From Fremontodendron californicum (taxonomy: Eukaryota > Streptophyta > Magnoliopsida > Malvales > Malvaceae), in the NCBI GenBank assembly GCA_030761205.1, contig JAULJL010000048.1, forward strand, positions 5,881,501 through 5,945,500: a stretch of 64,000 nucleotides of DNA, given 5' to 3'. This document shows, in pieces, positions 30,705-42,667 of the stretch. Under the pieces are notes generated by a model, which was not told the DNA's origin, did no database searches, and saw only the letters and a list, made by a program, of their open reading frames with translations. The position numbers were made by a program, and so were the translations under genes. The first letter of the stretch is position 1. Each line of letters begins with the position of its first letter.

Positions 30705-31215
30705 TAGACCTGTTCAAGGGTCGGGTTACCTGTCCACGTCCGAATGTCCTCTCGATATTTGAGAGGGTTTGGATAAAAATATTAGGTCTGAAATATGAGT
30801 TTAGGCAAAAGAATGAGGCCTGTTTAGAAAATAAGTTGTGTCTTGACTCCAACAATCAAGGCCCGAGTTGTTTTTCATTTATATAATATGTTATTTTTAT
30901 ATTTATATAATTTTTATTATATAAAGAATAAAGAATAAATATATAATATTATAGTGTAAACATTTAAAAATATGTTAAATTATCTATGTTTTAGAATTTA
31001 ATAAAAAGAGATAAAATTATTTTAAAAAATAAAAAATAACATATTTTTTTTTAAAAAAAAATTAATATGAACGGGTTTAAACGAGTTTTGAGTACCTTTT
31101 TACAAATATGTTCCGACTTGAGCAGAATTTAAAGCACATATTTCGAGCCAAACTAAATTTGAACAAATATTTATATATTAATACCATACTTAAATCCGGT
31201 CATACCCATGATAAA
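30705..31215. mobile_element. Diverged copy of the 41806-42360 element
   Basis: Starts TAGACCTGTTCAAGGGTCGG and shares CCGAATGTCC, GATATTTGAGAGGGTTTGGA, AAAATATTAGGTCTGA with 41806-42360 in the same order. The right end near 31215 (CCGGTCATACCCATGA) is decayed and no duplication is readable. Confidence 0.65.
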
Positions 31216-31440
31216 ACTCACTACACCTTTTTTGTTAATTAGCTATATTATTTATGTCAAAATTTTGCCTTATTCTTGGAAGTTTCCATTGATTTTCCAG
31301 TTCGAAATAATTACACTTTGAATTAACTTTCCAGAAGAAATTGCACACTAGCTTATTGGATTTGGAATCTTCTTCAAATTTGTCCCAACCAAAACAAAAT
31401 CTTCTATTCGACTATTTCCCCAACACATCAACACCTCTCT

Positions 31441-31505
<65 letters not shown>

Positions 31506-31879
31506 GTAATAGTAATAATAATAATAATAATAATAAAGTGAGTTGTCAATAGATTAGGCTGCCGGTACTTAGTCTACAATGTATGCCCAATAATGTTTAT
31601 GTTGAAGAGGAAAAATGGTTGGAACTGAGTAGGTCTGTCGGTCTGTCTCCTTTCTACCACATTCATCATTGGCTGAGACACATCTGCCGATACCACATGC
31701 TCCGTTGACTCTCTATTATTACCGGCTTAACCTTACTTTTTATGCCACTTTGATCAATTATTGTTGGGATTATGAACCATAACAACCATTGTTTGGATCC
31801 AATTTGCAATATCCCATGTCAATAAGCTGCTTTTTAACTAATCCACTTTGACAAACATCTTTATATCAAGAGAGAAAGG
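31216..31879. other. Intergenic with (TA)n and (TAA)n microsatellites
   Basis: (TA)n at 31443-31506 and (AAT)n at 31508-31537. No gene. Confidence 0.6.
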
Positions 31880-32132
31880 ATTATATGAAATAGTTACGTC
31901 ATATTAGCATATATTTTTTCCATTCAAATCACGTCATGTAATAAGATTTTAGGAAAAAGTCAACTATTTATTATAAAAATCATTAATAAATTGTTGACAT
32001 AAATATTTATTATTTAATTATTACATGTAATGTGTAATAAATAGTTGATTTTTTCCTAAAATCTGATTACGTGGCTTGATTTGAATGGAAGAGATATATG
32101 CTTACGTGGTGTAACTGTTTCATACAATATTT
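31880..32132. repeat. Long inverted repeat (foldback/MITE), arms about 90 bp
   Basis: The left arm from 31881 (TTATATGAAATAGTTACG...CCATTCAAATCACG...AGATTTTAGGAAAAAGTC) pairs with the right arm ending at about 32127 (reverse: TTGTATGAAACAGTTACACC...CCATTCAAATCAAG...AGATTTTAGGAAAAAATC). The loop is about 70 nt. A transcript would fold into a long hairpin. Flanking duplication is not convincing. Confidence 0.85.
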
Positions 32133-32414
32133 TCTTGTATACCCAAAGCTATGCTGAGAAGTAGATGTTTATATGGATCAGACCGGGTCGCCATCTAATT
32201 TTTTTTCTTCTTTTATTCAAGCTCATTCGAGTCAGTTTCGAGTCGATTCATAAGTCTATTTTACTATTTATCAATATTAAAATATTAAAAAATTATTTTT
32301 ATATTAATATTTATATATTTTTATAATTTATTTTAAATAATTTTTATTGAATGAACAGTAATTCAAATCAAGCTGGCCCGAATTGAAAAAAAAACCTTAG
32401 GCCTGGCCCTTGGA
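32133..32414. repeat. Partial family C element
   Basis: Left end TAGATGTTTATATGGATCAG at about 32163, AT-rich core, then GAATGAACAGTAATTCAAATCAAGCTGGCCCG near 32350-32380. The usual right end is missing; it stops at or near the CACTG at 32415. Confidence 0.5.
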
Positions 32415-33172
32415 CACTGAAATGGTATTTCAAACGGAATTTTCATCGAAAATACTATTTTTCGACGAAAATATTAATTTTGTTTTGTTGGCCGATTAGA
32501 TTTTTCAAATGGATTATCCGTCAAAAAATCGATTAGGTCAATATTTTTAGCAACGGAATTTTTCGTTGCTGATGACGAAAAATTTCGCCACTAAATATCT
32601 ATTCAAGATTAAAAATCGATTCTCTTTCTTTCTTTTTTCCCTCCTCTCTCTCTTTTCTCCCATCCCTTGTCGCCCGAGCCTGGCCACCACCCGCCCCGTG
32701 CCATCCTAACAGTGCCCGCCGTCCTTCCTTCACCCCCTCTGTCCACTAGTAGTCTATCCTCTTTCTTCTCTCCTCTTTCTCTCTTTCTCTCACTTCCTTG
32801 ATTTGTTTTTTCATCACTGTAATTGTTTATTGACTGTAATCTCAGTTATATTGTGTAAATGTTATTGTGTAATTGTAATTATTTATTGTGTATATATTTT
32901 TTTAGATTTTACTATGTATTTTACAAAATATAATTTTATTTAGAAAAAATATATACGTTTTATTGTGTAATTGTTATTATGTAATTGTTTATTATGTTAT
33001 TGTGTAATTATTATTATTATTATGTTATAATTTTTTTAAGATTTTATTTTGTATTTTACAAAATATAAATTTATTTATACAAAATATATATGTTTTATTG
33101 TGTTATTGTGTAGTGTTATTTTTATGGTGTAATTGTTTATTGTGTTATTGATAGCTTAATTAGACTGAGAGA
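32415..33172 (+). mobile_element. Probable CACTA element left region
   Basis: Starts CACTGAAATGG and is followed by CGACGAAAA/TTTTCGTCG-type words (32440-32600), as expected for CACTA subterminal repeats, then a pyrimidine-rich leader (32620-32810) upstream of the transposase relic on the same strand. CACTG as the true terminus is an inference. Confidence 0.45.
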
Positions 33173-35128
33173 ATGGATGTAGATAGATCTTGAATGTATA
33201 ATCGGTTGGACAAAAATTGATATATTACTAATGAGTTTTTGAATGGAGTTGAAGAATTCTTAGCTTTTGTATATTCTCATAGTGAGTACGTAAGAGACAG
33301 TAGAATTAGATGTTCTTGTGTTAGGTGTCAAAATAATCGATTTGCAGAAGTTGATGTATTGCGTAAGTACCTTTATTACAGATGATTTAGTGAAAGTTAC
33401 TTCATTTGGGATACACATGGTGAAAGTCATCAAGGTCAGTCATCAAGGATGAGTAATGATGAAATTTAGCTAGTAAGTGAGGTTGAAAAAGATAATCCTT
33501 ATGCTAGAATGGTTATGGATACTCTTAATCTGAATGTTAACTTATGTGGTAATTGCAGTGTTAATAAGACCATGGTTCAAGATGAGCATCCGAATTTAAG
33601 TTCAACAAAATTTTATTCTTTGTTGAACAAAGCAGATAAACCGTTATGATCAGGATGTACAAAGCACACAACTTTATCTGCTGTGTCACAATTGTTAAAT
33701 ATGAAGTCAAAATTTAACATGAGTGAATCGTGTTTCAAGTTTGATGGTTATGATAAAAGGTATGTGGCCATAAAATGATAATTTGCCTGAGAATTTTTAC
33801 AGAACGAAGAAGAAAATGGCCAAATTTTGGACTAGATTATGTCAAGATACATGCATGCGGCAACAATTGCATGTTGTTTTAAACGAGTCGGCCGACTTAG
33901 AATTCTGTTCAGTATGTGGCCATCCTAGATATACAAGCAAATCAAGTGTCAAGAAGGCAAAGAAAAATCCTTATAAGATTCTCCGTTATTTGCCACTTAT
34001 ACCAAGACTACAAAGACTTTATATGTCAATGGTAACTGCTGAAAATATGACATGGCATGCACATAACCGAAGGGATGATGGAGATTTGATTCACCCTGTT
34101 GATGGTGAGGCTTGGCAAGACTTCAATCGTACTCATCCATCTTTTATAATGGAATCTCGAAATATATGTTTGGATTTGTGTGCAGATGGTTTTTGTTCGT
34201 TTACTTAGGCAGCCAAACCGTACTCTTGTTGGCCGGTAATGCTTTGTGAATACAATTTACCACTATGGATGTGTATGAAGCAACCATATTTGCTTCTTAA
34301 TATGGTAATTCTGGGTCTGAATAGTCCATAGCAGAACATTGATGTTTTCCTCAAACCATTGATAGATAAGTTGAAATTATTGTGGAATCATGGTGTTCCG
34401 ACTTATGATAGGCATAGGAAAGAAAATTTTGTATTAGGGCTGCATTATTATGGACGATTAATGACTTTCCTGCTTACGGTTCTATTATCAAGATGGAGTA
34501 CACACGAAAGATTAGCTTGTCCTTATTGTATGAAAGAAGTGAAGTCTTTCATATTGTATATAGTATGCAAAGAAACCATTTTTTTTTATAATTTTCATTG
34601 GTAGTTTTTGCCTTTAAATCATCATTTTAGAAGGCAAAGAGATAAATTTTGTCAAAGAGTTGAGCATGACTCTCCAATTGAGCGATTATCTGGTGAGGCA
34701 ATTTTGGAAATGATAGATTGCATTCCGATTATTTGTTAATGTGAATAGCAAAACAAAAGACAATATAAAAGGTATAATGGATTTACCGTTGCTTTGCAGA
34801 AGGTCCGAATTAGAATTGGTAGAAAGTAATAGAAAAACATACAAGCCTAAAGTCAGTTACACATTAAACTGGGAATACCAAAAAAGAATTTGTGCATAGG
34901 TCAAGGAATTACGACTTCCCGATGGATTTGCTTCGAATATTGGGCGTTGTGCAAATGTGGTTGATAGGAGGTTTTATGGCATAAAAAGTCATGATTATCA
35001 TATTCTTATGCAACGACTGATTACAATTTCATTTCGACATTTGGTATGTACCTAACATAATTTGGTATGCAATTACAGAGCTATCTCATTTCTTCAGAGA
35101 TTTATGCTCAATTGAAAATCATGTCGAG
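33173..35128 (+). pseudogene. CACTA (En/Spm) TNP2-type transposase, decayed, 5' part
   Basis: Begins MDVDRS with a transposase-associated domain (YITNEFLNGVEEF, IRCSCVRCQNN, IWDTHGE), followed by a Transposase_21 core: CMRQQLHVVLNESADLEF region, CSVCGHPRY, KNPYKILRYLPLIPRL, TWHAHNRRDDGDLIHPVDG, AWQDFNRTHP, then CEYNLPLWMCMKQPYLLLNM, DVFLKPLIDKLKLLWNHGV. A later part has KTKDNIKG, YTLN, LPDGFASNIGR, SHDYHILMQRLI and ISHFFRDLCSIENHV. Stops and frame changes are frequent (for example just after the start and near 34207), so it is dead. It is interrupted at 35129 by a solo LTR and resumes at 36590. Confidence 0.9.
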
Positions 35129-36589
35129 TGTCATAAGGATCTCGCGACCGCTAAATGACGTTGGGGGTGGAAAAGATAAAAATGCATGATGCGCCACTTT
35201 CATAAATCCAAAAAGCATTTTAACATTTTTTTGAAAAGAAGTTTTAAAAAGAGAAGAAAAGTCTTTTGTAAAACCTTTTAAAAAAACTTTAAAACTTGAA
35301 GACAAATAGTAAAACATGGAAGAAACAAAACTTTAAAGAAAGGAAAACATGTAGAATAAGAAATCAAAGCTACCTTTGTATAGCTTTTTCTAGCAAGAAC
35401 TCTCTTTTTCCTTTTTTTTTTCCTCTTCCTCCCTCTTTTGCTAGCTATGGCTGAATGCCCTAGGTGAATTTTCCCAAGAATGCCACTACCCCTTATGGCC
35501 CCCCCCCTTGATTTTGTTTTGGGCCAAAATATCTCCTCGCTCCAAGGTTCTAGAGTCTTTCTTTTTTAGCCACTTGTCATCTCCTATCTTCACCCACCAA
35601 TGGCCTTCAAGCTTTAATAGATGACTCATGTACTACCTCATGTGACTCATTCACTTATTTACTAAGTTGTCATTTGGCCTTTCAAGAGCATCCTCCACTC
35701 TTCCATTTTATTACAACTTTACCTTACACTTAATTCTACAATTTTCCTACAACCTTTTATTTGTTTCTAATTTCATCCCTCTGTCTTCCATCCATTTTCC
35801 TACATGGACTTTAACTTTGGGCCTTCCAACAAAATCTTCTCTTCTTTGACTTTTAAGGTTGGGCCTCACACAATTTTTACAAAGTTGGGCTCCCATCTTC
35901 CTACCACTTTGATCCTTAAAATATTGGCTTTCATCTTTCACCAAATTTCCTACCACTTAGATAAAAAATGGGCTCCGAACTTTCACCAAAATTTATATTA
36001 TTTTTCTCTTTAAAAATTGTGCTTCCATCTTCCACTAATTTTCCTACCACTTGGACATAAAAAATGGGCTTCTCAATTTCCACCAAATTTCCATATCACT
36101 TAGATTAAAAAAATGGGTTTTCATTTTACACCAAGTTTCCACCAAAATTTCAAGTTGGGTTTCCAAAATTTTCAACAATTTCTACCACTTGGATTTTTAA
36201 GTTGGGCTCCCAAAATTATCTTGAATTTTCAACTAACCTTTTCCCACCATTTTAGCTCAACTTTATTCCATTTAATTCATCCCTCCATATTCAAATTTGA
36301 CTTTTTAATTAAAAAAATTACCTCTTTAACATCTAATTTCCTTTTTTATCTTGATTCAAAGTTGACTTTTCCAATGTTGACTTTGACTTTGGTCAATTTT
36401 GACTTCACCAATTTTGACTTTTCTCGTGTTGACTTTTTTTTTTACCCCAAAGTGTCAAAATCGGATTTTCCCACCTTGTCAAACCCAAGTGTCAAATCAC
36501 TAGTCCATGAAATTGAGGTAAATTTAGAAACTCCATTTTGAAGGAAAAATGTATCTTGTTTAAGGCTCTGACAAAATTAGGTGTCTACA
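35129..36589 (-). mobile_element. Solo LTR (1461 bp) inserted in the CACTA transposase relic
   Basis: Plus-strand ends TGTCATAAGG and GGTGTCTACA give TG..CA borders; in element orientation it starts TGTAGACACC, a common start of plant Gypsy LTRs. Flanks tcgag (35124-35128) and tcaag (36590-36594) are a 5-bp duplication with one mismatch. The transposase reading resumes directly after it, with no internal retrotransposon sequence, so this is a solo LTR left by recombination. The open frame at 36113-36541 is a by-product of its CT-rich composition. Confidence 0.88.
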
Positions 36590-36740
36590 TCAAGTAGATA
36601 GAGTTGTTGGAAACCAATATTGTTGAGACCGTTTGCAAGTTGGAAAAGATCTTTCCTCCCGCATTTTTTGATTCAATAGAACATTTGCCTATTCACCTAT
36701 CTTTATTGAGAAAGGCTCTCACTTGTAATGATAGGAAAAT
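36590..36740 (+). pseudogene. CACTA transposase relic, 3' part
   Basis: Continues the interrupted frame with LLETNIVETVCKLEKIFPP, AFFDSIEHLPIHLSLL, the conserved C-terminal segment of TNP2 transposases, then runs into stops after about 36735. The rest of the element, including its right terminus, is not seen. Confidence 0.85.
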
Positions 36741-37719
36741 TTATTGAGATAAAAATTTCCATTTCACCCTCTAGAGATTTTAAATATATTATGTAATTTG
36801 ATTAAGAGAATTATTTTTAAATATCGAGATTAAAACTATTTTTTGTCAAAATAAAAGATAATGCATGATTAATTAGTACCATTTTTGGACAGGCGCTATG
36901 CGAGTGTTAATACTTTCCACGCGCATAATCGACTCCTGAACCCATAATGCATGATTAATTAGTACCGTTTTTAAACAGGTGCTATGCGGGTTTAATACCT
37001 TCTCCACGCGTAATCGACTCTCAAACCCGCTTTGTTTTATTTGATTTTCACGCAAACCTAAAACATTATTGTTTTATAAATCTTAATTAATTTTAGTATT
37101 TTTAAAAAATTTAATTTTTATATGTGATCAAGCACACCTAACCCAAAATGATTGGTGGCACCTTTTATTTTGAATTTTATGAGAGCGCTATTTTAAAACC
37201 CCAAAGCTTTACAAAAAGAAACTTGTTTTTTGTGACCCCTTTAAGTCTCTCGACCCCGTTATGACATTTATTATAGAAGTACATATTTATAATTTTATAA
37301 TCAATAATATATATAAAAGCACGGATATAAAAAAAATCTATTGAACTAATGAAAATAGATTTTTATTTTATTATATTTTTAATTTTATTATAAATATTAG
37401 TAAGACATATCTAATTAAAGATAAATATTAATAGGATGCATGCCATGAGATCAAAATGAGAATTTCTACTTTTGAGACTTGTTAGGACACATCCAAGATT
37501 TCTTTTTCGAAATATGTCTATGTTATGACTAATGAGTCTTACTTAACTAACTTATATGATTTGGATGAGAACATTTATGATCATATAGTGTTAAGGCATG
37601 GATAAGGCAAATTGCATAAGATGTAATTAGATAAAGAGTTGTCACCCAATTGATTTAGGAGTCACATTAGATGTGATTGATAAATTAAGTTATCTACCTA
37701 ATTTACTTATTATAATTTG
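36741..37719. repeat. Two-unit tandem repeat and Gypsy LTR-like debris
   Basis: TAATGCATGATTAATTAGTACC starts at 36859 and 36945: an ~86-bp unit carrying GCGCTATGCGAGTGTTAATAC and CGCGCATAATCGACTCC, twice. 37125-37260 has ATGATTGGTGGCACC and TCTCGACCCCGTTATGAC, words typical of Tat/Ogre-like Gypsy LTRs. 37265-37719 shows nothing recognisable. Confidence 0.5.
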
Positions 37720-39032
37720 TGTTGGATTTGGCCTTATACTCAAGCAATAAACAATTTAATCAAGAACATGAATGTAGCGGAAAAACAAAAACATAAAGAA
37801 TCAAAGAAATAGCCAAATCCCCAAGGATCATACTTGTAAAATTTTAAAGTGATTAAGCAATTGTATAACATGCATATGATTTAGAAATCATACCTTAACT
37901 CAAATATATAGTAATCAAGAGTTTCAAATAGCTCAAGCTTTCTTGAATACCAAGAAGAATCCCGAGACTTCAAAGCCATCTAAGTGTCTACACATATGAA
38001 TAAGAAAACCTTCTCAACGTAGGAATGGAGTGTTTCCCGATATCCATGCTAGCGGTTTAGGTTTCACAAACCTCACCCCAACAAAAGAACCATGACCGAA
38101 TGCTTCATAAGAAAAAGGAGGAAGAAAACAATTTTCTCTCCATAGGGTTAGGTGCGGCACACAAAGAAACAATTAAGATTTTTTTTTTCTTTTAACTCTA
38201 AACCATATGCTCTTAAGGGAGAAACCTTTTATCTCTAGCAATCCACTAAGTGACAAGGAGGAAGAAAGAAATCAAGAAGGAGGCACACCTTGCACATCAC
38301 AATGTGTGGCCAAGGCTAAATAATAAGGTGGCTATGTGTCCTTTATATAGGGGGCGACAATCACTAGGTTTTTACTTAGAGCTATAACACAACTATTGTG
38401 TTATTTGTTCATAAGTCCTTCCACTTAATTAAATAATTTAATTAAGCCTTTATTGATAAATAATAAATTTAATTATTATGTTCATTCCATTTTAATTTCT
38501 TAAATTCATCTTATCGTTTGTGATCCATTAGGCTTTCAATATGTTGGTAATAAATATAAATCATAATCCAAATCCAAATATAAATATAAATATAATTAAA
38601 GATAATTAATTTATATTCATAAATCATGAGTGGACTCTAATAAACAATCATAACTATCCAATTATTGAAGAATCAAGATAATCTCAATATAATTTTTCAA
38701 GTGCGAACTAAAAAATCAAGATGGAGGTCAAACTCTTCTTTTTGGAGCAGATAAATCTCGGAGATAATTGCCCAAGATTTATACGGGAAGATAATTCAAA
38801 GAATTATCTTTTATCTCCTCGAATTTTGTAAAGCCTGCGATATTCGACAATGTAGTAATCCTCCTCCTCAATAAGTCCAAAAATCCATCTAAGTTCATTT
38901 CCTCAAGGAATAAAACTCTTTCTAGCCGATTGGCAATGGTCTTTGCCGATTGGCGACCATATTTTTGGACCTATTCAAGGCCCAAAATCATGTCTCAAGT
39001 CTAAAGAGATTTGAACCCATCCAGCTTGTGTT
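37720..39032 (-). mobile_element. LTR-like segment, probable solo or terminal LTR
   Basis: On the minus strand it ends CCAAATCCAACA at 37720, has TATA-like CTATATAAAG at 38341-38350 with a leader-like stretch downstream (AGGTTTTCTTATTC, TCCGCTACATTCATG), and carries no coding domain. The upstream border and target duplication are not fixed; 39032 is simply where the next element's duplication ends. Confidence 0.45.
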
Positions 39033-39261
39033 TAGACTTGATAATATTGGATACGATATGAAAACTATATAAAAATATAATTAAAAATACGACACGAAAT
39101 AACACGAACACGACATGAATACACGACTGTCTCAAAATCTATATAATACGAATTATTAACATATCAAAGTTTATATAAATATAAAATACCTTAAACACGA
39201 TTATGATATAATAAAATACACGAACACGATACGGATACGGATACACGAATTATCAAGTCTA
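39033..39261. mobile_element. hAT-type non-autonomous element (229 bp) with 13-bp inverted ends
   Basis: Ends TAGACTTGATAAT and ATTATCAAGTCTA (perfect inverted repeat). Perfect 8-bp duplication CTTGTGTT at 39025-39032 and 39262-39269. The interior has ACACGAACACGACATG words. This is the reference copy for the CGTGTCGTGTTCG repeats at 12961, 16021, 21125 and 60846. Confidence 0.95.
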
Positions 39262-40334
39262 CTTGTGTTGTAAAGGTGCTACCGATCGACAATGGGTGTT
39301 GCTGATCGGTTAGCTTGCCCAACTCAGTTCAGTTTCTTTTTCATGTGAGAAATTAATTAGTTTATTTAATTAATTCATGTGCAAAATTTGGTGCTCACAA
39401 CAAAATCTCTTTTTTTTTCTTTTATTATTATTATTTTAAAATAAATCCATTTTAATTTGGAATAAAAAAAAATATTTGGTATTTAAACATTTTTCAAAAT
39501 TCTCCAATGCTTTGGCAAAGTTTAAGAAAAAATCGTTCACATAGGAGTTTTTATAACAATTCTACACAATTTTTTCATTTTATTAAAGAAAATATTCCTT
39601 TTGTAAAGAATAAATTTTGAGATTCTCCCCAACACTTTGTCGAGGTCCCACAAATGGGTTTGGCTCTCGGCCAATATTTTTGAGTCCATTATTTTTTTAA
39701 TACATTATTAATTGTAACTTTCACATGCATCATTTTATTTTTGTGTGCATCATTTCCTTTTTTTTTAGTCATGCATGATAAATGGAAGCCTAACCATTGA
39801 TGGAAATCCAAAAATTTGTGAACAGTCAAAGCATTAGGAAATTTAGAGAAATTGTCCAATATCAAAGGGTTTTCATTTGCTCTTTAATAATAAATACAAA
39901 ATAATAAATGGCGATTGTTTAAAAAATCAAAAATGATTTTTTTTAACAAAATTTAAAATATTAATTTTTATTATTTCTAAGTAAAAGATATTTGTATTAA
40001 GATTCAGTCTATTATTTTTTTGTTCATTAATTTTTAATATACTCATCATTATCATTCACATGTATAAAATCTATTTATTAATTATAAAAATCATATTTAT
40101 AAATAATGATTAATCATGTATTAAAAAATAATGAATTAAAAAAATATTGGAGGAGAGCTAAACCCATAATTAACCCATTAAAAGGCGAATTGCCTGTCTG
40201 TTTTTTAACAAAACCAATGAACCGGATGCTAATTGACCCAACCGAGTTTGTGAATCTCTATTACAATGGCATTTAAAGCCATGTCAATGTTGACATTTTC
40301 TCATTGTCATTTATAAAAAGGAACACGTCCGTAG
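39262..40334. other. Intergenic, no gene or bounded repeat seen
   Basis: A/T-rich sequence. ATTGGCGACC/TTTGCCGATTGGC words occur just before it at 38930-38960, and CGATCGGTTAGC near 39303, but no ends are readable. Confidence 0.4.
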
Positions 40335-40627
40335 TAAACTGTTTATAGGTCGAGCAGTTCATCCGGTTTGACATATTTGACTTACATTAGATCAGATTTG
40401 GATAAAGAATTTTGCGATCCGGATCGATTCTGTCTGAATCATTATTTAATTATTAAAATAATATTATTTTATTTAAATTTATAAAATATATAAATATTAA
40501 TATAAAATTAATTTTTTAAATAGGATAAACAGTAACCTCAGGCTGGTAGACTGTCTCGTGCCTAGGTACAGAAGAAGAAAAAATTCTGATTCTCGGCTCA
40601 ATCCGGTCCAACTAATGTACAGATCTA
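40335..40627. mobile_element. hAT-type non-autonomous element, family C (293 bp)
   Basis: Left end TAAACTGTTTATAGGTCGAG; right end (reverse) TAGATCTGTACATTAGTTGG. Flanks gtccgtag (40327-40334) and gtttgtag (40628-40635) agree at 6 of 8 bases. Confidence 0.72.
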
Positions 40628-41805
40628 GTTTGTAGAGTATAGAGAAAGGAAAAGGATTTGTCGTCTGTTGTTGGGGCGTTTGGGTTTGGGATCACTGTAC
40701 GGCTGACCCATTCACTCTGCGAGTCATTTAATTTGGTAGATCCACGTTGACTCAATTCGTCTATTTTGTGATAATTTTATTTTCATTTTTTTATTTTTTA
40801 TAAAAAAAATTTAAAATTCTTTTCAAATAATATTATTTTTAATCAACCCATGTTATCAAAACTCTTAATAAAAATATTATTTTTATAAACCTTAAAAATG
40901 TAAGAGATAATGAAGATAATTTATTAAAATGGGTTGATGAAATTAAAAATTTATAACTTATAAAACTCTTAATAATGTTATTACTATAAATAATATATTA
41001 ATTAATCTTAAAAAATGTGCTAAGAGCATTTGTTAACAAAACTCTTAATAAAAATATAAAGACTCAAAATTTAAAGATAAATGATGAAAATAAAATATTA
41101 TATCATAAATGTATAGTATAATTTACTCCTAAATAAAACCTTCCAATGCATGATTACATATGGCTTCCTCATTTTATCTTTTTCTTATATCAAATTCCCA
41201 GGTTGTATTGGCTAACTCCTTGGTTGCACTGGAATTTAGGCCCTTCACGATTAGCACAAAAATTGCTACGAATTTTGCATATTAAGTATAGATGGATTGA
41301 CTTGGGTTGGTTTCAAGTCGGATCAATTCGGATTCGAGTTATTTTAATTTCGGATCGTTTTCGTTTTTGGTTTTGGATTGGATCGGATTTGGGTTGTTGA
41401 ATTTTTTGGCCAACTCAAATTGAATTAGATTTGGATAGGTTGATCGAGTTTTTTAAATTCGAGTTAAAATTGACAGATCTATTTCATATAATACTAGTTT
41501 CTTACTTCCTTTTTTATTATTTCATTTTCGTTTCCGTACAACTTTTCTCTTAATAAGTGCTGAAAATCGAACTTCAATCTTGCATGATTCCACTTCGGGA
41601 AAATGAATGAACCATTTGGCTAAATCCCAAATCCTTTCTCCACCTTTATAAAACCTTAGTAAAAGTAGAGGATTATTCAATGAGAGGGGAGAAGACTGAG
41701 CAATGCTTAGTAATAAGTAAAGGATATGTTCAAACAAATCAAAGGCCACATTTGAAGAACTTGTCCATGTGGACACAAAAAAAAACCAGGCATGTGGTTA
41801 CATTT
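40628..41805. other. Intergenic repeats between two hAT elements
   Basis: 40845-41055 is a decayed relative of the 9-bp-TSD element at 50863 (AAAACTCTTAATAAAA ends). 41280-41480 is a remnant of the GGATTCGAGTT/TCGGATCATTTC class. 41560-41625 on the minus strand has A-box-like TTTAGCCAAATGGTTCA and B-box-like GAAGTTCGATTTTC, a possible SINE. No gene. Confidence 0.4.
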
Positions 41806-42360
41806 AGAACTGTTCAAAGGTCGAGCTATCCGTCCAAATCCGAAGGCCCGTCCGATATTTGAGAGAGTTTGGACAAAAATATTAAACCCGAAAAATAGAC
41901 TTAGACAAAAATTGAGACCCATTTAATGGGCCAAACCTTGGCTCCAATAAGACTCGACCCGATTATTTTTCAATTAAATAATATATTATTTTTATTTTTA
42001 TATATATTATATAATTTATATCATATAAAAATTAAATATATATATATAATATTATATATAAACATTAAAAAGTTAAGAGCCTCCAATTTTGGACTATGTT
42101 TAAAATTTTAAAAAAATATAAAATTATTAAAGATTAAATAAAAAATAAATTTTTTTTAAAAAAATAATAATTTTTTTTTTGTTTGAAAAAATAATATGGA
42201 TAGACCTAAATAAACTTAGCTATCCATTTACAAATATGGGCAAGCTTAGAGAAAACTTAAAACTCATATTTCGGGTCGGACCAGACTTGGACAAGCATAT
42301 ATAATGTTGATACCATATATAGATCCGGCCTGAATCCGACCCAGCTGATGCACACCTCTA
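41806..42360. mobile_element. hAT-type non-autonomous element (555 bp)
   Basis: Left end TAGAACTGTTCAAAGGTCG; right end (reverse) TAGAGGTGTGCATCAGCTGG. Perfect 8-bp duplication GTTACATT at 41798-41805 and 42361-42368. Its termini resemble family C, but the interior is longer and matches 30705-31215. Confidence 0.9.
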
Positions 42361-42368
42361 GTTACATT

Positions 42369-42667
42369 ATATTGCAGGTGCCATACAGATCTCAGGCAAG
42401 TAGATGCCTCTGCTAAAAAGCAAACATTCATTTATAAAAGCTTAGTATTAACCAAAATTGCTAAACAAACGATAATTTACTCATTTATTAAGCAATAAAA
42501 TGGATTCTCATCAAAGCAGTAGTTCATGCTCAAATTAATCTAAAGCATTATTCAAGGAAAGGGGAGGAGACTAAGCAATGCTTCCAACATAATCTGATCT
42601 AATAACAATTTCACAAGGTAATCTAATGGCAGCTCTTCAAAAGGGGGGTGGGGAATTGTTTCTGCAC
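42369..42667 (-). other. 3' flank of TOC159
   Basis: No coding sequence is seen; presumably contains the 3' untranslated region, but no poly(A) signal was assigned with confidence. Confidence 0.4.

Noticed and set aside
36113..36541. 142-codon frame rich in Phe and Leu
   Set aside because: It is a by-product of the CT-rich strand of the solo LTR; no domain is seen.
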